A model generated the notes under the pieces. It made no database searches and was not told where the DNA came from. It worked only from the letters and a program-made list of their open reading frames with translations. From Chloroflexota bacterium (GTDB lineage Bacteria; Chloroflexota; UBA11872): 64,000 nt of DNA. The translations under genes and the position numbers were made by a program. Of this stretch, positions 18,453 to 28,024 are shown one piece after another; positions within the stretch are counted from its first letter, which is position 1, and every line of letters starts with the position of its first letter. The DNA is taken from positions 1-64,000 of the forward strand of contig JAJEGF010000025.1 of assembly GCA_022820025.1 (NCBI GenBank). The letters run 5' to 3'.

Positions 18453-18525
18453 CACGGGGCCAGCGCGCTCTCCACAATCGCACCTAAGCCAGCCGGGCTC
18501 TACGGGCCCACGACCAGAGATCCAC

Positions 18526-18828
18526 ATGACTAGCGAGACGCGCCGCCACATCCGCGTATCCGAGTTCCGGTTTCAGATTCCGCGTCGCGACGGCGACGGC
18601 ACCTTTGCCGTACCACGCCACCAGCTCGGCTGGACGGATGCGTTTATCGACGACGAAACCGGCGAACGCTACGAACTGGCCTACGTGCTTGAGCAATTGG
18701 AAGCTCAGGGCTGGGACGTGCATGATTTGCTGAAAGGGCGCGGGACATTCCGCGAAACCGTGGAGCGACTCCCCCTCCCGTACGGTGGTCAGTTTGTCCC
18801 CGGAGACCCAACCACCCGCGACGCCTAG
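18526..18828 (+). CDS. Hypothetical protein, 100 residues
   Basis: No family was recognised. The product is soluble and mixed in charge: a basic start (TRRHIRVSEFRFQIPRR), DAFIDDETGERYELAYVLEQL in the middle, and a Pro/Gly-rich end. There is no signal, membrane segment or Cys motif. It is an ATG-started frame in a 440-base gap between two solid genes on the same strand, with codon use like theirs, which supports it being real. Function unknown. Confidence 0.5.
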   Translation: MTSETRRHIRVSEFRFQIPRRDGDGTFAVPRHQLGWTDAFIDDETGERYELAYVLEQLEAQGWDVHDLLKGRGTFRETVERLPLPYGGQFVPGDPTTRDA

Positions 18829-18890
18829 GCCGCGGCCGCTACAGTTCGGCGCGTTGACGTAGACTTCCGCCCGTCGGCGCGCACTGCACG

Positions 18891-19895
18891 ATGTCCATGC
18901 CTTACCGACTTGGCGCCATTGGCGTTGGCGGCAACGCCGCCGGTCACCTTCGGCGGTTTCTTGGGATGTCCGAGGTCGAAGTGGTTGGCCTGGCCGACCC
19001 GTCGGACGCAGCCATTGCATCGGCAAGGTCCGGCCTGACCGACCTGCACGAGGTTTCCGCCTACTCGGACTGGCGTGACCTTCTGTCAGCGGCAGACCCG
19101 GATGTGGTGCTGGTGTCTACGCCCCACACGCTCCACCACGAGCACGTGATGGGCGCCCTGAACGCCGGCGCGCACGTGCTGTGCGAAAAGCCCCTGGCGC
19201 ACACGCCCGAACTTGCGCAGGAGATTGCCGATCACGCGAACGATCTTGGCCGACACGTCGTGGTCGGCTTTCAGCGCCGCTTCAGCCCCGGCTACACGTA
19301 CATGCGGAAACGCCTGCAGCGCGGCGACATGGGTGACGTCACTCACGTTCAGGCCAGCCAGTGGCAGGCGTGGATCAACAGCGCCAGGGGCAAGTGGCGG
19401 AGCACGCTGGCCCTGGGTGGCGGCGGTCAGCTCAGCGACTCTGGCAGCCATCTCATGGACATGCTGCTATGGACGACCGGATTGCGCATCGTCGAAGTCG
19501 ACGCTCGAATGCGTAGCTACGACCTGGAAGTCGAAGTCGACGGCGCGGCCGTGTTCCTATTCGAGAATGGCGCCATAGGCACCCTCTCGATTATTGGTAC
19601 CGGACACACATTCGGAGAGCGCCTGTCGGTGGTTGCCGGCAACGGCGCAATCCGAGCGGACTGGGCCTCGGGCGGCGTGGAGGTGATCCTTGAAGACGAC
19701 CCCGAGGCCAAGCTGACGCGTGAAGTCGATGGACTTTCTGGCGGAAGTAATCCAGACGAGCACTTCCTGGCTGTAATCAAGGGAGACGCCACGAACGGTT
19801 CGCCGCCCGAGGACAGCGTCCATCTCCTGGAAGTCCTGGCCGCAATTCGACGATCGGCGGATACCGGCCAGCGCGAGATCGTCAGTCAGACCTGA
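18891..19895 (+). CDS. Gfo/Idh/MocA family NAD(P)-dependent oxidoreductase
   Basis: A 334-residue enzyme. The N-terminal Rossmann fold opens with IGVGGNAAGHLRRF, and GLADPSD ends strand 2. The family hallmark CEKPLAHT (Lys contacts the substrate and cofactor) follows, then the alpha/beta C-terminal domain with DSGSHLMDMLLW carrying the catalytic His. Family members oxidise or reduce sugar and inositol hydroxyls. The specific sugar is not readable. It may work with the upstream nucleotidyltransferase. Confidence 0.85.
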   Translation: MSMPYRLGAIGVGGNAAGHLRRFLGMSEVEVVGLADPSDAAIASARSGLTDLHEVSAYSDWRDLLSAADPDVVLVSTPHTLHHEHVMGALNAGAHVLCEKPLAHTPELAQEIADHANDLGRHVVVGFQRRFSPGYTYMRKRLQRGDMGDVTHVQASQWQAWINSARGKWRSTLALGGGGQLSDSGSHLMDMLLWTTGLRIVEVDARMRSYDLEVEVDGAAVFLFENGAIGTLSIIGTGHTFGERLSVVAGNGAIRADWASGGVEVILEDDPEAKLTREVDGLSGGSNPDEHFLAVIKGDATNGSPPEDSVHLLEVLAAIRRSADTGQREIVSQT

Positions 19896-20027
19896 CCACG
19901 TCCGGTGGGCGTGTCCAGCGACGACACGGGCGCGTCCCGGCAATTGGGTGACGTCTGCTCCGGGGAACGCGCGCGGCGTTCGCCGGCAGGGAATCCGCTG
20001 CTCGCCTGGCAGCGACGCTGACCCGGC

Positions 20028-20534
20028 CTACGACTTTTCGAGATCGTCGAGGTCGAGTTGGTTAATGAACTCGCGGAACACCTCGAGCTTCTCTTCCGCC
20101 ACCGGCTCTCCTTCGCCGGCCTCTTCGCCGTCGGTGTCAGGTTCGAATCCTGCTTCGTTGAGCACTGACGGATCGACGAGAATCGGTGCGCTCGCACGAA
20201 CGGCCAGCGCAATCGCGTCGCTGGGTCGCGAGTCCAATTCGCGGCGGCTACCGTTGATATCCAGGACAATGGTTGCGAAGAAGGTCGTGTCAATCAGATC
20301 AGTCACCACAACCCGCTCGACAGACCCGTGGACCGATTCAATCAACTGCTTGAGCAGGTCGTGGGTCAGCGGCCGCGGAACCTCATGGTCCTGCAACTTC
20401 ACGGCGATTGCGTCGGCTTCGCCCTGGCCGATAACGATGGCCAGATAGCGTGGCCCGTCCCGTTCTTTCAGCACTACCACACGGCTGGGACTGATCAGAT
20501 TCACGCGCACGCTGTCCACGATCATTTCGATCAT
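20028..20534 (-). CDS. Bifunctional nuclease (BFN, DUF151) family protein
   Basis: A 168-residue protein. The BFN/DUF151 core shows LAIVIGQGEADAIAVKL, PRPLTHDLL, and the hallmark SRPSDAIALAVRASAPILV. The C-terminal third is acidic (DTDGEEAGEGEP) and ends in a helix similar to the UVR-like tail in some members. Plant and archaeal relatives have RNase/DNase activity; the bacterial role is unclear. It is the last gene of the minus-strand run, 95 bases after lysC. Confidence 0.85.
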   Translation of the reverse strand: MIEMIVDSVRVNLISPSRVVVLKERDGPRYLAIVIGQGEADAIAVKLQDHEVPRPLTHDLLKQLIESVHGSVERVVVTDLIDTTFFATIVLDINGSRRELDSRPSDAIALAVRASAPILVDPSVLNEAGFEPDTDGEEAGEGEPVAEEKLEVFREFINQLDLDDLEKS

Positions 20535-20629
20535 GTCGCTACCGCCACTCCCGCTCCAGGCGACGTTCTCACAGGGTTGGCGCGCACTTTCATGGTATCA
20601 GCGGCCATCCGCGGAACGAATGCGCGGCG

Positions 20630-21862
20630 TCACACGGCGTCCGGAGCGCTCAGATCGAATTCGTCGTGTAGCAGCTGAGTCGCCCTCGCCACCTGCGACT
20701 TGTCCACCAGGCAGGTCAGGCGAATCTCGCTGGTCGTAATGCTCACGATGTTGATGCCGGCGGCAGCCAACGCCCCGAACATCCGGGCCGCGATTCCAGG
20801 CGTGCTCTGAATGCCCACGCCCACGATGCTGACCTTACCCAGTTCGGTCGACGCCGCCACGTCGCGTGCGCCAATCTCCGCCGCCACGGGGCGAATGAGA
20901 TCCAGCGTCGAGTCCAGGTCCGTCTCGCCGACGGTGAACGACAGATCGGTCACCCCGCCGTCGGAGACGTTTTGCACGATGACGTCGATGTTGATGTGCC
21001 GGTCAGCCAGGGGCTGGAACAACGCATGTGCCAGACCCGGCCGATCACTAACGCCGCGAATCGTCACCCGGGCCACGTCCGTGTCGTGAGCGACCGCGCG
21101 CACGCGCTGCATGGTTTCGATGGGAACCGCTGATTCAGCCACAATTTCCGTCCCTGGTGCATCGCTGAAACTGGAACGTACCACCACCGGCATGCTGAAG
21201 TGTTCGGCAATCTCGACCGCGCGCGGATGCATGACGCGCGCGCCCAGCTTTGCCATCTCCAGCATTTCGTCGTAAATCACCAGATCGAGCTTGCGCGCGT
21301 CCGGCACGATGCGCGGATCGGCGGTGAAGATGCCGTCCACGTCCGTATAGATCTCGCAGCGATCAACGCCAAGCGCGACGGCTAATGCCACCGCGGACGT
21401 ATCCGACGTACCGCGCGCAAGCGTCACGATGTCGCCGCCCGGGCCAAGTCCCTGGAAGCCGGCCATAACCGGAACGCACCCGGACTCGAGTTCGGCACGT
21501 ATGCGCGTCGGCTCGATCTCCGTGATGCGGGCACGGCCGTAGCGCCCGTTGGTCCGGATGCCAGCCTGCGGACCCGAGAGAGCAACCGCGTCGCACCCGA
21601 GTTCGTGCAACGCCATTGACATGAGAGCCGCGGAAACGAGTTCACCGGTGGACAGCAAGAAGTCCAACTCGCGCGAACGCGGCCGCGTAGCCAGTCGCTC
21701 CGCCGCAGCGATCAGATCGTCGGTCGTGTCGCCCATTGCGGACACCACCACGGCTATGCGGTCGCCCTGAGTCAGTGAGTCGTGAATCCGCTCGGCCACC
21801 GCACGGATTCGCTCACTGGTCGCGACCGAAGATCCACCAAATTTCTGAACGAGTAGTGCCAC
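20630..21862 (-). CDS. lysC: Aspartate kinase
   Basis: This enzyme phosphorylates aspartate, the first step towards lysine, threonine and methionine. Key segments are LVQKFGGSSVATSERI at the N-terminus, FLLSTGELVSAALM, TLARGTSDTSAVALA and IYTDVDGIFTADPR. Two C-terminal ACT domains (VARVTIRGVSDRPG and VSIVGVGIQSTPG) indicate feedback inhibition, typically by lysine with or without threonine. The start is placed at GTG 21862, giving M-A-L-L-V-Q-K-F and 410 residues as in the family; the frame is open 26 codons further. Threonine synthase is at 58.7 kb. Confidence 0.95.
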   Translation of the reverse strand: MALLVQKFGGSSVATSERIRAVAERIHDSLTQGDRIAVVVSAMGDTTDDLIAAAERLATRPRSRELDFLLSTGELVSAALMSMALHELGCDAVALSGPQAGIRTNGRYGRARITEIEPTRIRAELESGCVPVMAGFQGLGPGGDIVTLARGTSDTSAVALAVALGVDRCEIYTDVDGIFTADPRIVPDARKLDLVIYDEMLEMAKLGARVMHPRAVEIAEHFSMPVVVRSSFSDAPGTEIVAESAVPIETMQRVRAVAHDTDVARVTIRGVSDRPGLAHALFQPLADRHINIDVIVQNVSDGGVTDLSFTVGETDLDSTLDLIRPVAAEIGARDVAASTELGKVSIVGVGIQSTPGIAARMFGALAAAGINIVSITTSEIRLTCLVDKSQVARATQLLHDEFDLSAPDAV

Positions 21863-21958
21863 GCCCAACCACGCTGTCGACGCACGAACCCATGATGCTA
21901 GCAATCGGGGCACGGCGACTGGCAGATTCAGCGCGTCCAACGACGCGCACTGTGGACG

Positions 21959-23578
21959 CTAGCCCGCTGTGCGCGCCCCTTTCTGCCTCGCCATGACATC
22001 GCGGGCCAGTTCAATGATCCGTCGCTGGTAGTTGGCGAGCGACCAGCGCTCAGCGCGTTGCCGAGCCGCCTGCCTCATCGCCGCACGCCGCCGTCCATTT
22101 CGAACCAACGTTAGCGTCGCGGCGACCAACTCATCGAGCGTGCGCCAGCGAAACCCGCTGCGTCCGGGCTCGACGATCTCGCGCAGTCCGCCGCCGTCGA
22201 ACACCACCGGTACGGCGCCCGACATCATCAGTTCGGCGACCGCCATACCAAAGTGTTCGAACCGCTCAGGTGCGCGGCGCTCGGATTCCCCGTACCCCGC
22301 CGCATGCCAGGCAATGGCGGCATGTGCCCGCAAGTCGCGCACCGTGGCTTCGTCGGCATTCGGATACACGTCAATCGGCAGACCACGCGCCTCGGCCCGC
22401 ACCCGGCGCAGATATTTGGCATCCACCGGGCGCTGACCAACGCCACCCACAAGCGCCAGACGCCAGCCGACGAGACCACGGTCACACAGCATCCGGAAGG
22501 CCCGAACCATAGCGATGTGCTTCTTGTTGTGTCCCCCAACAAAGAAGCGGCCAATCGAGACGATCAGCGGCCGCTGTCCGGCCGCTTCCTGACGATCATC
22601 GGCGATGACCGGCGGCTCGATGACCGGTCCCGTGACACCCCAGCGGCTCCGCAGCCACGACGCGGTGAAGTGGGAGTTGGGCGTCACCGCGTCGTATGAG
22701 CGCAGGGCGTCGACGTACTTCGCGGCATGGTCGTCGCCTGCGCAATAGGCCAGCTTGGGAATCAGTCGGCGTGTCACTCGCTGGTAGAGATCTCGTCGCA
22801 ACGCGCCGCGCTCCTCGATGGATCCCAGCCCCAGGCCCAACTGACGACCCTCCCAGCGGTTTGTCCCGCCGGATGCCGCCGACCGGATGGCCAATTCGCG
22901 GCAGCCCGCGGGTACTTTGACCCACGGGCTCGGCGCAAAGTCGCCTTTGTCCCCTGCCGTTCCCTCCGCAAGTGCATTGCCGGATTCCGTCGCAATGGTG
23001 TACGCGCGGTCCTCATGGCTCATCGCGCTTAGCCAGAAGCGGATTCGGGTTCCGTCCCGAACACCGATCCGTCCGTCGCCGTCGGACTGGCGAAAGAGGG
23101 CGCCCCTATGCGCTTCGGCGCCAAACCAGCCGGCTCGCTCGTGCGCGGCGCCAAGTCCCTGGCCAACACTCCGAAGCGCCCTGCCGACAACTCGCCAAGC
23201 GGTACTGCTGCGGCGCGCCGAAAAGTAGACAAATCGGATCGATGGCAAGCCGCGACCGTCAACCAGGCTGAGATGGGTGCCGTTAATGAACAGGTCGGCA
23301 TTGCCCGCAATGTCGCGTCCGGTGAGTTGCGGGCGCTCAGGCACAAAGCGAAAACTCACCCCGTCCAGATCCATCCCAGCCCAATCCACGACGGTGGAAC
23401 GCGGCAAAGGACAATGCGAGACGACGCAAACCGTGCCCAATTCACGCAGGGCGCTGGCCGCACTCAGGACTTGCCGCTCGCCCCCGCCAAGCGTGGCCAG
23501 CCAGCCGTCGAATAGAACGATCCTCTTCTCGTTCAAACCGACAACGTCACCTCCGCCGCGCACGGTCTCGACGGTCAC
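21959..23578 (-). CDS. Glycosyltransferase, GT4-like, with large central insertion
   Basis: A 539-residue protein. The N-terminal GT-B domain opens IVLFDGWLATLGGGERQVL. The C-terminal domain has IGRFFVGGHNKKH, LVGGV, and FEHFGMAVAELMMSGAVPV, the EX7E-type donor-binding motif of retaining GT4 enzymes. About 130 residues between the halves (around 150-280) have no counterpart in standard GT4 enzymes; part reads like a small beta domain (RIRFWLSAMSHEDRAYTI). It starts at GTG 23578, or TTG 23536. It follows a GT2 gene on the same strand, pointing to glycan synthesis. Confidence 0.8.
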   Translation of the reverse strand: MTVETVRGGGDVVGLNEKRIVLFDGWLATLGGGERQVLSAASALRELGTVCVVSHCPLPRSTVVDWAGMDLDGVSFRFVPERPQLTGRDIAGNADLFINGTHLSLVDGRGLPSIRFVYFSARRSSTAWRVVGRALRSVGQGLGAAHERAGWFGAEAHRGALFRQSDGDGRIGVRDGTRIRFWLSAMSHEDRAYTIATESGNALAEGTAGDKGDFAPSPWVKVPAGCRELAIRSAASGGTNRWEGRQLGLGLGSIEERGALRRDLYQRVTRRLIPKLAYCAGDDHAAKYVDALRSYDAVTPNSHFTASWLRSRWGVTGPVIEPPVIADDRQEAAGQRPLIVSIGRFFVGGHNKKHIAMVRAFRMLCDRGLVGWRLALVGGVGQRPVDAKYLRRVRAEARGLPIDVYPNADEATVRDLRAHAAIAWHAAGYGESERRAPERFEHFGMAVAELMMSGAVPVVFDGGGLREIVEPGRSGFRWRTLDELVAATLTLVRNGRRRAAMRQAARQRAERWSLANYQRRIIELARDVMARQKGARTAG

Positions 23579-23620
23579 GCCAGCCCCGTTTCCGCACGGG
23601 AAGCCGATTCCTGCCAGGCG

Positions 23621-24406
23621 TCAGTCGTATTCCCCACGCATCAGATTCCACCGTACTCGCAAGACATCAACCAGCATCGATAGAGCGTCGGACAGCGGGC
23701 GGACCTTGCTCATCGGTACGTGCCGCCACTCGACTGGAATCTCCACGGTCTGCCAGCCGCGTCGACGGGCAATGGCCAACAGTTCGACATCAAAGGCGGT
23801 AACTCGCTCTTTTTCAATGACGTCTCCATCGACGGGATAGAGTCGCGCTCGACCAAATATGTCCTCGGCCGCATCGGCCGAAAACCCCTTGAAGCCACAC
23901 TGCGTGTCACTGAACCCGCCGACGCCAAGCCAACTCACGACACGGTTGAAAGCTCGCCCGAGCGCATGGCGACGCCAGGGCTCGTTTAGTCGCTGCGACA
24001 GATCCAACTCCCGCGAGCCGATGGCGACATCGGCCCCGCGACGAATCTCCTCGACGATGCGCTCGACAAAAGCGAGCGGTACCGCCAGGTCGGCGTCCAT
24101 GAACATGCGGACGGCGCCGCCCGCCGCACGAACGCCACAGGCCACGGCCGCCCCTTTGCCCCGGTGCGGCTCTGCCAGCACCAGGGGAACCACGTCGCCA
24201 GCACGGCGCGCCTCGCAGGCCCAAGTCTCGGCTATTTCAAGCGTGCCGTCTGTCGATCCGTCGTCGACCACCACAACTTCAATCCGCCCGTCGCGTCCGG
24301 CCGCCCACGCATCCGTCGCCCGCAACGTCGCGCCCAGACGATCTTCTTCGTTGTATGCCGGGATCACGATGGAGAGTTGAATCGGCGACGTGCCTGAGCT
24401 CGCCAC
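23621..24406 (-). CDS. Family 2 glycosyltransferase, dolichyl-phosphate glucosyltransferase-like
   Basis: A 261-residue GT-A enzyme without membrane segments. SIVIPAYNEEDRL opens the fold, VVVDDGSTDGTLE binds the nucleotide, and FMDADLAVPL holds the metal-binding DxD. DTQCGFKGFSADAAE with later FDVELLAIARRRGW matches the Alg5-type subgroup that glucosylates a polyprenyl phosphate. GTG start. It lies 42 bases upstream of the GT4 gene on the same strand. Confidence 0.85.
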   Translation of the reverse strand: MASSGTSPIQLSIVIPAYNEEDRLGATLRATDAWAAGRDGRIEVVVVDDGSTDGTLEIAETWACEARRAGDVVPLVLAEPHRGKGAAVACGVRAAGGAVRMFMDADLAVPLAFVERIVEEIRRGADVAIGSRELDLSQRLNEPWRRHALGRAFNRVVSWLGVGGFSDTQCGFKGFSADAAEDIFGRARLYPVDGDVIEKERVTAFDVELLAIARRRGWQTVEIPVEWRHVPMSKVRPLSDALSMLVDVLRVRWNLMRGEYD

Positions 24407-24477
24407 GGTCCTCTACCGCTCTTCCCGGGCCTCAACCGGTGGCCAACGGTCACTGGTTGAGCCGAGCCTCGAACGCG

Positions 24478-25929
24478 TCAACGCACGACCGCGGCATGAG
24501 CCGAGGGCTGCAAGGCCGGCGGTAGACCTCGGCCGACCAAGTCCTGTACGTGTTCCCGCTGCCAACGCAACCAGCGGGTCGCGCGCGCGGCCTCCTCGCG
24601 AACTCGGGCCGGCGCGGTACCCCCAAGCGAGGTTCGTCGAGCGATGGCCTCCCGAAGATCCAACCTGTCCCGCACGTCGCCGGGCAGCCGCTCGTCCGCA
24701 CTCGAGAAGTCATCGTCGTCCAATTCGGCCAGTTCAACGCCTCGATCCTCGGCCAAACGAACCAACAGTCCCACGGCCGCATGCGCGTCGCGGAAGGGCA
24801 CGTCCCGCTCGGTCAGGTAGTCGGCGATCTCAATGGCCGTCGGATGACCCATGGCTGCCACCGCCGTCATGCGCTCCCGATTGATCGCCAGCGTGCCCAG
24901 CGCTCCCGTGAGCGCCCGCAGCGCCGCCAGCATGTCATCCTCGACTCTGAAGACCGCGCGCTTATCCTCCTGCATGTCCAGGGCATAACTCAGCGGTACG
25001 CCCTTCAGCGTGGCGTGCCATCCCACGGCCGCTCCCGCAATCGCGCCGGCCTTCGCGCGCGTTAACTCGGCCACGTCGGGGTTGAGCTTCTGGGGCAGCA
25101 TGCTGCTTCCTGTTGCGAACGCATCATCGAACCGCACCATGCCGAATCCCGGCGATGCCCAGATCACCAGGTCCTCGGCCCAGCGCGACAAGTGACCGCT
25201 GAGCGTTACGCAGGCCTGCAGCACCGCGCTTACAAAGTCCCTGTCGGACACGGCGTCCAAGCTGTTGCGCGCCACTTGGCTGAAGCACAGTTCCTCCGCG
25301 ACAAACTCGCGATCAATGTCGAATGCAACGCCGGCCAATGCTCCCGCGCCCAGCGGACATACATCGGCCACGGTGTAGGCAAACAGGATGTTGTCCAGAT
25401 CGCGCCGGTGCATTTCAAACAGGGCCAGGAAGTAGTGCCCCAGCGAAACCGGTTGTGCGACCTGCAGGTGCGTGAACCCCGGAGCGACGGTTTCGGCTTC
25501 CTCTTCGGCCCGCCGCGCCAGCACGCCCAGCAATTCAAGCGCCGCGCCGGCAAGGCGCAGGCAGAACCCCTTGCAGTACAGCCGGAAATCCGTCGCGACC
25601 TGGTCATTCCGGCTGCGCGCGACGTGCAGTCGTCGGCCGTGATTCCCAATCCGCTCGGTCAGTTCCCGTTCGACGAAGCTGTGCACATCTTCGTCGTCGG
25701 AAGTCGCGGGAGGGCCTCCAAGCCGATCAAGTTCGACGAGCAAGTCGTCCAGCGTCGTGATCAGCGCATTCGCGCTGCCCGCAGGAATGATCTTCTGGCG
25801 GCCCAGCATCGCGGCATGTGCGCGGCTGGCCACGATGTCCTCGCGGTACATGCGGCGGTCTACGGGAAACGAGCGCGTAAAGGCGCGCGCGACATCCGCC
25901 GGCGGCTTGTCGAACCGTCCACCCCACAT
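24478..25929 (-). CDS. argH: Argininosuccinate lyase
   Basis: Splits argininosuccinate into arginine and fumarate, the last step of arginine synthesis. The 483-residue sequence starts MWGGRFDKPP, as is typical. It contains the AxSRNDQV substrate loop, TVAPGFTHLQVAQPVSLGHY, and the superfamily signature GSSMLPQKLNPD with the catalytic Ser. It is the last arg gene of a minus-strand block. argG and argF are absent from the window. Confidence 0.96.
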   Translation of the reverse strand: MWGGRFDKPPADVARAFTRSFPVDRRMYREDIVASRAHAAMLGRQKIIPAGSANALITTLDDLLVELDRLGGPPATSDDEDVHSFVERELTERIGNHGRRLHVARSRNDQVATDFRLYCKGFCLRLAGAALELLGVLARRAEEEAETVAPGFTHLQVAQPVSLGHYFLALFEMHRRDLDNILFAYTVADVCPLGAGALAGVAFDIDREFVAEELCFSQVARNSLDAVSDRDFVSAVLQACVTLSGHLSRWAEDLVIWASPGFGMVRFDDAFATGSSMLPQKLNPDVAELTRAKAGAIAGAAVGWHATLKGVPLSYALDMQEDKRAVFRVEDDMLAALRALTGALGTLAINRERMTAVAAMGHPTAIEIADYLTERDVPFRDAHAAVGLLVRLAEDRGVELAELDDDDFSSADERLPGDVRDRLDLREAIARRTSLGGTAPARVREEAARATRWLRWQREHVQDLVGRGLPPALQPSAHAAVVR

Positions 25930-25969
25930 AAGCGCGGCCTATCTCAGCCGACGGGGCGCCGGGATTTCG

Positions 25970-27148
25970 TCAGGCGCCTCGCGCGGCGTCCAGCGCATCC
26001 AGGCCCTCGTCGAGCTCCTCCACGCTAATCGTCAACGGCGGCACAATGCGGATCGTCTCCGGTCCGGCCTTGATCAGCAGCAGTCCGTTGCTGCGAGCCT
26101 TTTCCACCACCTCGGTCGCGATGTCCTCAGACTCCAGGTCAAAGCCGATCATCAGCCCCAACCCGCGCACGCCGGTAATTCGGGCGCCTTGCCCGGCGCT
26201 GGCCCGCAAACGCGCCCGCGCGTGTTCGCCCTTCGCCTGCACTTCGTCCAGGAATCCGGGTGCCGTGACGCGGTCCAGCACGACCCGAGCGGCAGCGCAG
26301 GCAACCGGACTGCCGCCGAATGTGGACCCGTGCTCGCCCGGCGCCAGCACGCTCACGGCCTCGCTGCTAAGCACGGCGCCGATTGGCAGGCCGCCACCCA
26401 GCCCCTTGGCCAACCCAATCACGTCGGGGGTGACGCCAAAGTTCTCGTAACCGAACAGGCGCCCGGTCCGCCCGATGCCCGTCTGAACCTCGTCGAAGAT
26501 CAGCAGGACGCCATGCTCGTCGCAGACCCGGCGCAGGCCCTGCACGTAGTCCGCGTCCGCCATCCGCACGCCGCTCTCGCCCTGCACCAACTCCACCATC
26601 ACGGCAGCGGTGATTGACGAAATCGAGTCGTCCACAGCATCGAGATCGTTGAGGGGGACGTGCGTGAACCCGGAGGGCATGGGCGCGAATGGTTCCTGGT
26701 AGGCCGGAGTTCCAGTGGCTGCCGTCGTCGCGATCGTGCGGCCGTGAAATCCGTGCTCCGCCGTGATGACTTCGTAGGCGCCGTCCCGCTGCGTTCGTCC
26801 CCATTTGCGGGCAATCTTCAGGCAAGTCTCGCTGGCCTCCGCGCCGCTATTCACGAAGAACACACGGTCGAGCTCCGAGTTATCAACCAGGCGCTGCGCC
26901 ACCTCAAGCTGCGGTGTCGTGTAGAACAAGTTCGAAACGTGCGCCAGCGACCGAACCTGGTTCGCCACCGCCTCGCAGAGTTCCGAATCCCCATGACCCA
27001 GCGTGGTCACCGCAATGCCGGCCGTGAAGTCCAGGTACGAGTTGCCCTCGTCATCCCAAAGGCGCGACCCCTCGCCGCGCACCAGGGTCACCGGAAATCG
27101 GCGAAACGCCTGGTGGTAGTAGCGCGCTTCTAGCTCTTGCCAGCCCAT
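25970..27148 (-). CDS. argD: Acetylornithine aminotransferase
   Basis: A class III PLP transaminase of 392 residues that converts N-acetylglutamate semialdehyde to N-acetylornithine. Visible are NSGAEASETCLKIARKW, HGFHGRTIATTAATG, LLIFDEVQTGIGRTG (Asp pairs with the PLP ring nitrogen) and GLAKGLGGGLPIGAVL with the Schiff-base Lys. It lies 40 bases before argH and 52 bases after argB. A dual role in lysine synthesis is possible, as in related enzymes. Confidence 0.95.
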   Translation of the reverse strand: MGWQELEARYYHQAFRRFPVTLVRGEGSRLWDDEGNSYLDFTAGIAVTTLGHGDSELCEAVANQVRSLAHVSNLFYTTPQLEVAQRLVDNSELDRVFFVNSGAEASETCLKIARKWGRTQRDGAYEVITAEHGFHGRTIATTAATGTPAYQEPFAPMPSGFTHVPLNDLDAVDDSISSITAAVMVELVQGESGVRMADADYVQGLRRVCDEHGVLLIFDEVQTGIGRTGRLFGYENFGVTPDVIGLAKGLGGGLPIGAVLSSEAVSVLAPGEHGSTFGGSPVACAAARVVLDRVTAPGFLDEVQAKGEHARARLRASAGQGARITGVRGLGLMIGFDLESEDIATEVVEKARSNGLLLIKAGPETIRIVPPLTISVEELDEGLDALDAARGA

Positions 27149-27200
27149 GCGTCGTTCAGCCTCGGGAGGGATCGAACGGCAGTCGCCGTTCCGACCCGGA

Positions 27201-27968
27201 TTATAGGGAGGCGGCCTCAGCCATCACCTGCGTACCGCCACCGGCCGGGTCCAGGGCACGCCGCAAGGCGTGACGCCGGGAACCGTTTGCAATGCAGACC
27301 CGGCCTACGTCGCCGAGCAAAGCAATCGCCGAGCGAACTTTCGGAACCATCCCGCCGGCAATCACCTCGTCCTGGATCAGGCGCTCGGCGCCATCCGGGT
27401 CCAGCTGCGAGAGTACGTCGCCGTCGGCGCCCTTGACTCCGTCCACGTCGGTCAGAAACACCAGGGCCGCCGCCCGCGTTGCGCGCGCCAGCGCCCCGGC
27501 AATGTCGTCGCCATTCACGTTGTACAGGGCGCCGTCTCCATCAACCCCCAGCGGCGAAACCACCGGCACGTGCCCTCCCGACGTCAGATCATCGAGAATC
27601 CTCGTGTTAACCATCTGCACCCGACCCACCCAGCCAAGGTCCGGCGTCGCTTGCCGAACGCGCACCACGCCGCCGTCCGGCCCGCTGATGCCCACCGCCG
27701 AAACCTCGGCCTGCTGCAACGCGCCCACGACGGCCGGCGCCACTAGCCCCCGGAATACCAGCACGGCATCGTCCCGCGTCTGGTCGTCCGTCACGCGCAG
27801 GCCGTTGTGCCAGGTTGTCTTGCGATTCCTGGCCGCTTGCCAGGCGGTCAGCTCGTCGCCACCGCCGTGCGCAATCACCACCCGCACGCCTGCATTGACC
27901 AGCGCCCGCACGTCGGCGCCGATTCGTCCGGCGGCCATGTCCGCCGTCCCGCCGATCTTCACGACCAC
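27201..27968 (-). CDS. argB: Acetylglutamate kinase
   Basis: Phosphorylates N-acetylglutamate. The sequence opens VVKIGGTADM, then VIAHGGGDELTAW, GISGPDGG, and the C-terminal IQDEVIAGGMVPKVRSAI. It has the 255-residue length of the shorter ArgB/LysZ-like class. GTG 27968 is the first canonical start. The frame stays open upstream, with plausible residues (DLTGRYVVVKIGG), so initiation at a CTG near the argJ stop cannot be ruled out. Confidence 0.93.
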   Translation of the reverse strand: MVVKIGGTADMAAGRIGADVRALVNAGVRVVIAHGGGDELTAWQAARNRKTTWHNGLRVTDDQTRDDAVLVFRGLVAPAVVGALQQAEVSAVGISGPDGGVVRVRQATPDLGWVGRVQMVNTRILDDLTSGGHVPVVSPLGVDGDGALYNVNGDDIAGALARATRAAALVFLTDVDGVKGADGDVLSQLDPDGAERLIQDEVIAGGMVPKVRSAIALLGDVGRVCIANGSRRHALRRALDPAGGGTQVMAEAASL

Positions 27969-28024
27969 GTAGCGGCCGGTCAGATCAGGCGTGGCTGTCA
28001 GGTCGGACTCGAGACTGCCGACGC